Part shown: positions 7,488 to 14,533 of the stretch, one piece after another | Layout of the letters: each line of letters begins with the position of its first letter | Position numbering within the stretch: position 1 is the first letter of the stretch | NCBI GenBank assembly: GCA_002423585.1 | Contig: DIWS01000013.1 | Location: 124,001 to 188,000, forward strand | Direction: 5' to 3' | From: Actinobacteria bacterium UBA6100 | GTDB taxonomy: Bacteria; Actinomycetota; Coriobacteriia; Anaerosomatales; Anaerosomataceae | Length of the DNA stretch: 64,000 bases | Made by a program: the position numbers and the translations under genes | Notes under the pieces: generated by a model | Told to the model about the DNA's origin: nothing | The model's database searches: none | What the model saw: only the letters and a program-made list of their open reading frames with translations

Positions 7488-9152
7488 CTACATCACCCCC
7501 ATGGGGGACGACATGACGGTGACTTCCTTGCCGGTTGTCGGTTCAAACACGTGAACCGCGCACCCGATTCAAGGATCGAAGCTGTGGGCGATACGCAGCA
7601 GCTCGAGCGGCTTCTCGGCATCGGCGACGGGAGTGCCGACGAGGGCCTCTTCCATCGGGCCGCGAACGCCGTTGTCATCGCGCGGTGCGATGTCCCAGGT
7701 GGTCGGAGCGACGATCTGGTAGTGATCGATCTTGCCGCCCTTGACGCCGATCCAGTGCGCGACCGAACCGCGCGGAGCCTCCCAGGCGCCAACGCCGTCG
7801 CCGTCTGCCTTCTCGGCGGCCTTCCAGTACTGAACGTCGCCACCCTTGAGGGCCGCGATCAACTCGTTGACGAAGACCAGCGAGAGGTCGGCGACGTAGG
7901 CTGCCTCGAGGTTACGGGCGGCCACGCGGCCGAGCAGTGACACGAGGATCTCCGGCTTGCCGCCGACACCCAGCGCCTCGAGGGTCGAGTCGATGAGCTT
8001 GGCAGGCGTGCGGACGTCCGCACCTCCGGCGATGTCGGCGCCACCCTTCTCGGCGAGGTACGCCACGACCATGCGGGCGAGCGGCCCGGACTCGGTCGAG
8101 AGGTCCTTGCAGCGAACGGCCTTGCCGTAGGAGTACTTGTCATCCACGTTGTACTCCGTGAACTTGACGTTCGTCTTGCCGTCCTTCGGGTTGAGTCCCG
8201 TGGGGGAGTCATACCACGAGTGGTTCGTGTACTCCGTGACGTCGTCCGGCGAGACGCCCTCGGGCTTGAGGCCCTGAGACATACCGCGGGGGAGGTAACG
8301 ATTCTCGGGAACGAGGTCGCTCTTCTCAAAGACGCCCCAGCTGAGGAAGTTGCCGGTGCCGCCGCCGTAGGTGGCCGCATCCAGGATGAACGGGGCGATC
8401 GCCAGCGTGTCCGGGATGAGTGCCGTGTCGACGAACTCCTTGACGCGCACAAGGCGGAACAGGATATCGTCCAGCTTGTCCACGGTGGGGACGAACGCCG
8501 TGCCGCCGGGGACCGACGTCATCGGGTGCGAGAACTTGCCCGCGACGATGGCGACGACCTCGTTGGCCACGGCCTGCATCTCAAGCGCCTCCAGGTAGTG
8601 CGTGGTGGCGATGAGGTCGAGTTCCGGCGGAAGCACATAGCCGGGGTGATCCCAGTAGTGACCCGTGAGGATCGACAGCTGGCCGTTCTCGGCGAACGCG
8701 GTGAGGCGCTTGGCCACGGCTCCGAAGTCGGCCTGACGGGTGCCTGCGGCCTCTGCGAGCGCGTACGTGTCAGCGATGTTCGCCTTGAGGGCGTTGATCG
8801 GGTTCACGTAGTCGAGCGCCGCGAGGTTGTAGAACCACAGGATGTGGCTGTGCAGGAACTGCGCGCACTCGAGGATGTTGCGGACGAGGCGGGCGCCCTC
8901 GGGGATGGTGATGCCGAGAGCCGCTTCAGTCGCCTGCGAGGACGCGTGGCTGTGCGAGATCGGGCAGACGCCGCAGATGCGCTGGGAGACGTAGAACGCG
9001 TCTTCGGGGCTCCGGTCCAACAGGACCGTCTCCATGCCGCGGTACAGCGTACCCGCGACCCAGGCGTCAACGACTTCGTTGTCCTTGACCTCGCACTCGA
9101 CGCGCAGATGACCCTCGATACGGGTGACCGGGTCTATTACGGTGCGTGCCAC
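7488..9152 (-). CDS. hyaB: [NiFeSe] hydrogenase large subunit (selenoprotein, in-frame TGA at 7571-7569)
   Basis: 554-residue catalytic subunit that binds the Ni-Fe centre and oxidises H2. The N-terminal ligand motif is RICGVCPISH (Cys60, Cys63). At codon 528 the frame has TGA, preceded by AHSFDP and followed in frame by IGCAVHVF, so the conserved DPCxxCxxH motif appears as DP-Sec-IGC-AVH (Sec528, Cys531, His534). After His534 there is a 20-residue tail, the expected substrate of HyaD, ending at TAG 7490-7488 next to hyaC. Start is GTG 9152, overlapping the hyaA stop by 1 nt, with GGGAGG upstream. Stopping at the TGA would remove two of four nickel ligands. A SECIS-like hairpin follows the TGA. 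The remaining alternative is a sequencing error in a Cys codon. Confidence 0.9.
7539..7558 (-). promoter_or_regulatory. Candidate bacterial SECIS element in hyaB
   Basis: Hairpin in the coding sequence just after the Sec TGA (7571-7569). Ten nt separate the TGA from a perfect 7-bp stem (CGGTTCA at 7558-7552, TGAACCG at 7545-7539) with a 6-nt loop CGTGTT whose second base is G. This fits the described bacterial SECIS pattern: short upper stem, loop with G among its first two bases, loop about 16-37 nt after UGA. SelB would bind it to recode UGA. Confidence 0.75.
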
Positions 9153-10369
9153 TACTTATCGCCTCCCTTCTTTGCTCCGTGCTTGCGGTCGTACGCCTTC
9201 ATCTCCTCCATGGGAGGTCCGTCGCCGATGCGGCCGGCGGCCTTCATGCCGAGACCGTGGGCGACGAGAGCGGCTGCGGCCACACCACCGACGACAGCTG
9301 CGACGCTGCCGGGCTGGACGTTTCCGAGCGAACCGCCCATCTGCATGCTGGAGAGCCGCTTGAAGAACGGGGCGTTGTTGTCGACCCAGTTCAGGCCGCC
9401 GCAACCGATGCAGGGGGCGCCGGAGTTGACGCACCAGCTGACCGAGCGGTTCCAGCGGGTGACAGGACACTGGGTGTAGGTCTGAGGACCCTTGCATCCG
9501 ACCTTGTAGAGGCAGTAGCCCTTGGCCTCTTCTTCGCTGCCGAACTCGGTGACGAACTCGCCATTCTCGAAGTGGCCGCGACGCGGGCAGTTGTCGTGGA
9601 TGGTCGAGCCGACGATGTACTCGGGGTACAGCAGCGAGACATCGGCGTCACGGTAGTTGTCGTGATACTCCTTCGCGAGCAGAGCGGTCTTCTCGAGGAA
9701 GAGCGCCGGATCGTCATCGGCCACGAGCAGCCACTGGACCACCATCGCGACGACCCACTCGGGGCTCGTCGGGCAGCAGGGAAGGTTGACCACGGGGGTC
9801 TTCACCTTCACGCCGTCCAGGAACGACTGCACGCCGACCGCGCCGGCGGGATTCGGATGAGCGTAGACCCATCCACCGTCGACCGCGCATGCGCCGACCG
9901 CGAGGATCGCGTCCGCGCCCTCGGCAGCGTGCTGGAGGATGTCAGTGCCCTTCTCGCCGTTGACGAGAAGCGTGTTGCCGTCCTCGCCCATCATGACGGC
10001 ACCCTCATAGATGAGCAGGTAGCCACCGTCGGCGATCGTGTCCTCGATGTTCTTCTCGGCCTGTTCGCCTGCGGCGGCCATGATCGTCTCGAAGTAGTTG
10101 AGTGAGAGCAGTTCGAGGACGATCGTGGCTACGTCGGGCGAGTCGACCTGAGCCATTGACTCCGTGCAACCGGTGCACGAACCGCCGTTGAGCCAGAGAG
10201 CGGGCTTGAGTTTCGTGCCCTTCTCCAGTGCGGCGGCGATCTGCGGAGCAGCGGTCTCGGCCAACCCCAGCGTTGCAGCGACGTAGCTGCAGTACTTGAG
10301 GAAGTCACGACGGCTTACGCCGCGGACCGCAAGCAGGTCGTAGAACGCACCGTGCGCCTCTTGCGCCAT
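9152..10369 (-). CDS. hyaA: [NiFe(Se)] hydrogenase small subunit with Tat signal
   Basis: 405 residues. A twin-arginine signal (SRRDFLK at residues 19-25) shows export of the folded dimer. The iron-sulfur ligands are all visible: proximal [4Fe-4S] C65, C68, C161 and C198/C199; distal H258, C261, C286, C292; medial C301, C313, C320, C323. Standard [NiFe] enzymes have Pro at the C313 position and a medial [3Fe-4S] cluster; Cys here implies a medial [4Fe-4S], as in [NiFeSe] hydrogenases. A hydrophobic segment near residues 354-373 is the usual C-terminal membrane anchor. Start ATG 10369 has AAGGAGG 8 nt upstream. First gene of the operon hyaABCD. Confidence 0.94.
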   Translation of the reverse strand: MAQEAHGAFYDLLAVRGVSRRDFLKYCSYVAATLGLAETAAPQIAAALEKGTKLKPALWLNGGSCTGCTESMAQVDSPDVATIVLELLSLNYFETIMAAAGEQAEKNIEDTIADGGYLLIYEGAVMMGEDGNTLLVNGEKGTDILQHAAEGADAILAVGACAVDGGWVYAHPNPAGAVGVQSFLDGVKVKTPVVNLPCCPTSPEWVVAMVVQWLLVADDDPALFLEKTALLAKEYHDNYRDADVSLLYPEYIVGSTIHDNCPRRGHFENGEFVTEFGSEEEAKGYCLYKVGCKGPQTYTQCPVTRWNRSVSWCVNSGAPCIGCGGLNWVDNNAPFFKRLSSMQMGGSLGNVQPGSVAAVVGGVAAAALVAHGLGMKAAGRIGDGPPMEEMKAYDRKHGAKKGGDK

Positions 10370-10954
10370 GCCATACACCTCCTTGGTGTTGGAAAGAAGC
10401 CTGTCTTCACAGGCAAACCGTGGTTCCGGGTCGGACACCCGGTGTGCGCGTCTCCCTCCTCCTTCCTTGTCTACGCACAGAAGCCTGAAGCCATGAACGC
10501 GCCCTCGGGCCCGGACGAGATGAGTCCGGCGGGTGGGCGCGTGGCTTGCACGGGATGGGCGGCAGAGTCGGAGGCCGGCCGGCTCTGGGACATGTCGCGG
10601 GACAGACCTGTCCCGGGTGAACATCAAGGAGCGCTGCGTTCGCAGGCGGACGGTGTCGAGGCAGCGGTGGGACGGTCTGCGGAGTCGGGAAGACAGCCCC
10701 AGGACTCGTGCGGGGCGACCGCATCAAGTGCAGCGGCGCGTGATTCGAGTCTGCTGTCCATCGTCCCCTCGGATGCATACAGTGAACCCTCGGGATAGCA
10801 TAGCGAAACGACCGGCAAGCGTCCACGCATTCAGCCACCCTTAAGAAGGCTTGCTAGGTAGACAGAAGCCTTCGGTTCGAGTAGGCAGGAATCGAGGCGC
10901 GAGCGCGTAATCATACAGATGAGGGTCGTACACCGGGTACGGGAGCGCAGCGCT
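10370..10954. other. 585-bp non-coding divergent region rich in inverted repeats
   Basis: Between hyaA (minus) and the DUF2249 gene (plus). Open frames here (for example 10352-10798) have no recognisable product or ribosome site and look like chance frames in GC-rich DNA. Dyads seen: GCCTGT/ACAGGC at 10399-10414, CCGGGT/ACCCGG at 10426-10442, CGGGACAG/CTGTCCCG at 10598-10615, and GAAGGCTT/AAGCCTTC at 10845-10873. It probably holds the hya promoter, leader and operators; I could not assign a convincing -35/-10 pair. Confidence 0.6.
10598..10615. promoter_or_regulatory. Perfect 8-2-8 palindrome upstream of hyaA, possible operator
   Basis: CGGGACAG-AC-CTGTCCCG is symmetrical with a 2-nt spacer, preceded at 10589-10596 by another palindrome, GACATGTC. 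Size and symmetry resemble a dimeric repressor or activator site rather than a terminator. It lies about 230 bp upstream of hyaA and about 340 bp upstream of the DUF2249 gene. The binding protein is unknown. Confidence 0.4.
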
Positions 10955-11215
10955 ATGTCACAGTCGGCCAACGGAATGGTGATGGATATCCGGGGAGTCA
11001 CTCCGGCCATGCGCCGACCGCTGGTGTTCGCGGTGGTCGACCGCATGATCGATATCGACTGTCGCGACAGCATCGTGGTGATCTGCGACCACGATCCCTC
11101 GGGTCTCGGCTATCAGCTGGACCTTCGGCGTGAGTCTCGAGGCATGTTCGAGTTCGACTGCGATCAGCGGCTGGATGGCGCGTGGGTGGCGCTCATCCGG
11201 AGGCGTATCCCTTAG
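10955..11215 (+). CDS. DUF2249 domain protein
   Basis: 86-residue protein matching the DUF2249 pattern: DIRGVTPAMRRPLVFAVVD near the N-terminus, then IVVICDHDPSGLGYQLD and a closing WVALIRR. The central D-H-D-P loop is the family hallmark. DUF2249 proteins often occur with hemerythrin, cupin or FNR-type regulators in nitrogen-oxide or oxygen stress settings; the biochemical role is unknown. ATG 10955 has GGGAG (10941-10945) upstream; the ATG at 10919 has no such site. It diverges from the hydrogenase operon across the repeat-rich region and overlaps the convergent HAD gene by 4 nt. Confidence 0.72.
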   Translation: MSQSANGMVMDIRGVTPAMRRPLVFAVVDRMIDIDCRDSIVVICDHDPSGLGYQLDLRRESRGMFEFDCDQRLDGAWVALIRRRIP

Positions 11216-11904
11216 ACGATACGGGGCAGCAGGTCCGCGAACTCGTCCAGAGTGCCCCGCATGTCCGCCGGTGCCGCCCCGTCGCTTCCCACGTAGAAGG
11301 TGCGCATGCCCACATCGGCGGCCGGCATGTCCAGCGCGCGATCGTCGCCGACCATCAGGCACTCCTGCGGTGCCACCCCCAGAAGATCCGCCGTCTGCCG
11401 GAAGTAGTCGGGGTGTGGCTTGCACGCGTGCATGTCCTCGTACGTCGTCACCACGGGAAACGTGAGATCGCCGAGGCCGGCCCAGCTGAGCCGATGGTCG
11501 ACCGCCGCTCGCGGGAAGATCGGGTTGGTCGCGATGGCGACCCCGAGACCGAGTTCCCTCGCGGTCATCACCGCTCTGCGAGCGCCTTCGGCGGGTCCTG
11601 CGGTATCGCCCAGAGTCGGGAAGACGTCACGATAGAACAGTTCGAAGACCGACCAGTGCTCGTTGAGATCCACACCGGTACGGGCCAGGAGGTCGTCGTA
11701 GAAGACGTCGCGGTTCGTCCGACCGGGGTGCGGCTCCATCATGGCGCCGACCGCCGCATGCAGGGCGGGCATGAACACACCCGGTGCGCAACGCTCGGCG
11801 AGCTGCGCCGAGGCCGCATCGAGTGCGGCGAAGTAGCGCTTGAGGAAGGCGCCGAGATCCAGGTCGAGTAGGGTGCCGTCGAGGTCGAAGAGTATGGCGC
11901 GCAC
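11212..11904 (-). CDS. HAD-superfamily hydrolase
   Basis: 230-residue haloacid-dehalogenase-like hydrolase. Motif I is FDLDGTLLDLD at residues 6-16 (nucleophile Asp), motif II is the IATNP segment, the conserved Lys lies in HACKPHPDYF, and motif IV is MVGDDRALDMPAA. The helical cap between motifs I and II fits a subfamily I, phosphoglycolate-phosphatase-like phosphatase. Substrate cannot be told. Start GTG 11904, with GGGAG about 9 nt upstream. The stop is TAA at 11214-11212, sharing bases with the convergent DUF2249 stop. Confidence 0.85.
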   Translation of the reverse strand: MRAILFDLDGTLLDLDLGAFLKRYFAALDAASAQLAERCAPGVFMPALHAAVGAMMEPHPGRTNRDVFYDDLLARTGVDLNEHWSVFELFYRDVFPTLGDTAGPAEGARRAVMTARELGLGVAIATNPIFPRAAVDHRLSWAGLGDLTFPVVTTYEDMHACKPHPDYFRQTADLLGVAPQECLMVGDDRALDMPAADVGMRTFYVGSDGAAPADMRGTLDEFADLLPRIV

Positions 11905-12020
11905 GGTGCGGGACTCCCTCGGGTCGAATGACGGATGGCATCATACCACGCGTGCGTTCGGCATCCGATGTGCTCACGGGAGGCCGATGCGGTAGTCTTC
12001 TCTACGTACACTGTCACGTG

Positions 12021-12034
12021 GTCGGAAGTCCGAC
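12021..12034. promoter_or_regulatory. Inverted repeat upstream of the Crp/Fnr gene
   Basis: GTCGGA-AG-TCCGAC, a perfect 6-2-6 dyad 42 bp upstream of the chosen start, in the short divergent gap between the HAD and Crp/Fnr genes. Its position suits autoregulation or control of both genes; this is inference only. Confidence 0.35.
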
Positions 12035-12076
12035 TGTAGGAATATTCGTAATCTGCCGATGATTGGAGACATGAAT

Positions 12077-12769
12077 ATGCCTGCCTCCAAGGAGACCATA
12101 GTCGACCTGCTGCGCCGGGACCCGGCGTTCTCTGGCGTGGACGATGCGGACCTGAAGTCGCTTGCTTCGATGATGGGACACCGGGAGTACCCGAAGGGCT
12201 CCTTCATCATCACGAAGAACGATGAGAGTTCCACGCTGTACGTCCTGGTCTCCGGCCGGGTGAAGGTCTCCATCGCCTCTCCCGAGGGCAAGGAGCTCGC
12301 TCTCAGCTATCTCGACGCCCCGTCGTATTTCGGCGAGATCGGCGTCGCCGAGCCATCCCCGCGGGCCGCCGATGTGATCGCGACCACTGATATCGAGGTC
12401 CTGAGCATCGACGGTAAGGACCTGGCACGCGTCTTCAGCATGCGTCCCGAGCTTGCCATCGCGCTGGTCGCGACGTTGTCGCGCCGTCTGCGCGATATGA
12501 TCCTTCGCCTCGAGGGTATGGCGTTCCACGATGCGACGCATCGGGTCATGCGTGTGCTTCTGAACGTGGCCACCGCCTCATACGAGGCGAGGGGTGTCCC
12601 GGTGATCGAGGGCCTCACACACTACGAGATCGCGACGCTGGCCGGCACCTCGCGCGAGACCGCAAGCCGCGTGATCTCTAACCTGCAGCGTGACGGCGTG
12701 GTTGCGACCAAGGGGCGGAAGATCGTGATCGACCTCTTCGGCCTTCGCGATCTCGTGGAGCGTGACTGA
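12077..12769 (+). CDS. Crp/Fnr-family transcriptional regulator
   Basis: 230 residues. An N-terminal cyclic-nucleotide-binding beta barrel spans about residues 20-130 (GSFIITKNDESSTLYVLVSG, then SYFGEIGV), followed by a dimerisation helix and a C-terminal winged helix near 165-225 with TSRETASRVISNLQRDGVV as recognition element. There is no N-terminal Cys cluster, so it is not an Fe-S FNR; whether cAMP or another ligand binds is unknown. Of three in-frame ATGs (12059, 12071, 12077), 12077 has GGAG (12065-12068) at 8 nt. Neighbouring hydrogenase, DUF2249 and heme-binding genes make redox or respiratory control plausible. Confidence 0.88.
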   Translation: MPASKETIVDLLRRDPAFSGVDDADLKSLASMMGHREYPKGSFIITKNDESSTLYVLVSGRVKVSIASPEGKELALSYLDAPSYFGEIGVAEPSPRAADVIATTDIEVLSIDGKDLARVFSMRPELAIALVATLSRRLRDMILRLEGMAFHDATHRVMRVLLNVATASYEARGVPVIEGLTHYEIATLAGTSRETASRVISNLQRDGVVATKGRKIVIDLFGLRDLVERD

Positions 12770-12795
12770 TCCGTTCTCCGTTTCGCGAGGCATGA

Positions 12796-12812
12796 CCCCG
12801 CGCGGCGCGGGG
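12796..12812 (+). terminator. Hairpin after the Crp/Fnr gene
   Basis: CCCCGCGC-G-GCGCGGGG, a perfect 17-nt palindrome 27 bp after the stop. No T-run follows, so termination strength is uncertain. Confidence 0.45.
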
Positions 12813-12855
12813 TAAGTACTCAGTCGGAACGTACCCCCGGCGGTAAGGAGCACCC

Positions 12856-13083
12856 ATGAGGGAGTTCACGCTCGACGACCTGAAGCAGATGAACGGCCGG
12901 GACGGCAATCCCGCCTACGTGGCATACGAAGGCACGGTCTACGACGTCACCGAGAGCTCCATGTGGGACGACGGCGACCACATGGGTGCGCACGAGGCGG
13001 GCGAGGACCTCACGGTCGCGCACGATGACGCGCCGCACGATGTCCACATCGTCGACTTCCCGGTGGTCGGCACGCTGGTCTAG
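12856..13083 (+). CDS. Cytochrome b5-like heme/steroid-binding domain protein
   Basis: 75-residue soluble protein of the small prokaryotic cytochrome-b5-like family: TLDDLKQMNGRDG, YVAYEGTVYDVTES, a W-x5-H-M-G-A-H-E-A-G segment and the closing VDFPVVGTL. His residues in HMGAHEAG and DDAPHD are candidate heme ligands. There is no signal peptide. Function is probably binding of heme or a small hydrophobic ligand; redox activity is unproven. ATG 12856 has AAGGAG 7 nt upstream. It follows the Crp/Fnr gene by 86 bp and overlaps the convergent RNA methyltransferase by 4 nt. Confidence 0.8.
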   Translation: MREFTLDDLKQMNGRDGNPAYVAYEGTVYDVTESSMWDDGDHMGAHEAGEDLTVAHDDAPHDVHIVDFPVVGTLV

Positions 13084-14378
13084 CCGAGCTCGAGGAGCGC
13101 CACGGTCTCGAGGTGGTAGGTCTGCGGGAAGAGATCGACGGGCACGAAGCGTCGGGCCGAGTAGCCTACCGCCGAGAGCCGTGCGATGTCGCGCGCGAGT
13201 GTCGCGGGGTCGCAGGAGACATAGACGATCTTCGGGATGCGGGCGTTCTCAAGCGCCCGCATCGCCTTGTCCGAGATCCCTGAGCGCGGGGGATCGATTA
13301 GCGCCGCATCCAGATGGCCGAGGTCCTTGAGCGCGTAGGCGGCGTCGCCCGGGACCACATCGGCGTCGAGTCCCGCCTCGTCGAGGTTCTCGCGGAGATC
13401 GGCAAGGGCATAGCGCGACGCCTCCACAGCGACGGCTTCACCCGCGGCGCGCGCGATCGGCAGCGTGAACGTCCCGGCGCCCGCGTACAGATCAGCCACG
13501 CGCATGGTGCCGTCGGGTGCGAGCATCTCGAGTGCCTGTTCTCGCAGCGCTACGGCAGCGGCGGTGTTCACCTGGAAGAACGACGGCGAGGATACGACGT
13601 AGCGATCCGCCCCGAGCGTCTCGTGCCACGCCCCGGACCCGGAAAGCACCTCGACCTGTGAGATGTCTCGGCGCTCGGCATCGCGCATGATGGTGCGCGT
13701 GACGTTGCGCGCACCGACAGCCTCGCCGATGACGCGCGCAGCCGCTGCGCGAGGGAAGGGGCCGGGCTGCGTCCAGATATCCACCGCGGTCTCTCCCCGC
13801 GAGGACACCCGGACCGATGCGCGCAGGATACCGTCGGCCCCGCGTGAGGCGATGAACCGCACGGCCCCGGCAAGGGAGCGGGGGAGCTTCGCGGCCCGCT
13901 TCGGCAGGAGGAGGCAGGCATCGATCGGCAGTACCTCGTTCGTGTGCGCTTTAAGGAAGCCGAGCGCGCGTCCGCCGGAGGGTTCCACGGTGAGCTCGAT
14001 CTTGTTGCGATAGCCGTACTCGGCGGGCGAGCCGATCGTCTCGGCCACGTCGGGGGCCGCGAGCCCGCCGATCCGCGAGAGCGCGTCGATGAGGGTTCTG
14101 CGCTTGGCCGATGCCTGCGCGGCGTACGCGATGTGCTGCCAGTTGCAGCCACCACACACACCGAAGTAAGGGCAGGGCGGCGTCACGCGATCGGGTGACG
14201 GCGACTCGATCGAGGCGATCTGTGCCCGGGTCCAGCGCCCGTGGTCTTCGGTCACGGTTATGGTGAGCTCGTCACCCGGACAGGAGTAGGGGACGAACAC
14301 CGTCCGTCCGTCAGGTAGCCTGCTCACGCCGTCTCCACCGTGTGCTAGGCTCTGTATGGTCACTCGTACGGGGTCCAT
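13080..14378 (-). CDS. TrmA/RlmD-family RNA (uracil-5-)-methyltransferase
   Basis: 432 residues. An N-terminal TRAM domain (about 1-60) is followed by a [4Fe-4S] motif C-x5-C-x2-C (CPYFGVCGGCNWQH) with a fourth Cys further on, and a C-terminal SAM-dependent methyltransferase domain: VADLYAGAGTFTLPIA for SAM, DPPRSG, and VSCDPATLARD containing the catalytic Cys. It should place a methyl group on C5 of a uridine in 23S rRNA (RlmCD-like) or tRNA; the exact target base is not readable from sequence. ATG 14378 has AAAGGG just upstream. It is transcribed alone. Confidence 0.9.
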   Translation of the reverse strand: MDPVRVTIQSLAHGGDGVSRLPDGRTVFVPYSCPGDELTITVTEDHGRWTRAQIASIESPSPDRVTPPCPYFGVCGGCNWQHIAYAAQASAKRRTLIDALSRIGGLAAPDVAETIGSPAEYGYRNKIELTVEPSGGRALGFLKAHTNEVLPIDACLLLPKRAAKLPRSLAGAVRFIASRGADGILRASVRVSSRGETAVDIWTQPGPFPRAAAARVIGEAVGARNVTRTIMRDAERRDISQVEVLSGSGAWHETLGADRYVVSSPSFFQVNTAAAVALREQALEMLAPDGTMRVADLYAGAGTFTLPIARAAGEAVAVEASRYALADLRENLDEAGLDADVVPGDAAYALKDLGHLDAALIDPPRSGISDKAMRALENARIPKIVYVSCDPATLARDIARLSAVGYSARRFVPVDLFPQTYHLETVALLELG

Positions 14379-14533
14379 GCCGCCCTTTCGTCGTCACCGC
14401 ACATCATAGCGGGCATGCGTAGACGCGTGTTGAGGTGCTGGGTATGTATGCCGATATCCAGTGGCATGGGGTGGCACGAGGGGCGGATAGACCGAGCGCC
14501 GGTCTGGTGCGGTTCGCCGAGGAGGCAGGCTAC

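Noticed and set aside
7569..9152. hyaB as a truncated gene or pseudogene ending at TGA
   Set aside because: The conserved IGCAVH continues in frame, the frame ends exactly at hyaC, a SECIS-like hairpin follows and the small subunit has the matching Cys change.
10352..10798. Plus-strand 148-codon frame upstream of hyaA
   Set aside because: It starts inside hyaA, has no ribosome site and crosses several inverted repeats; taken as non-coding.
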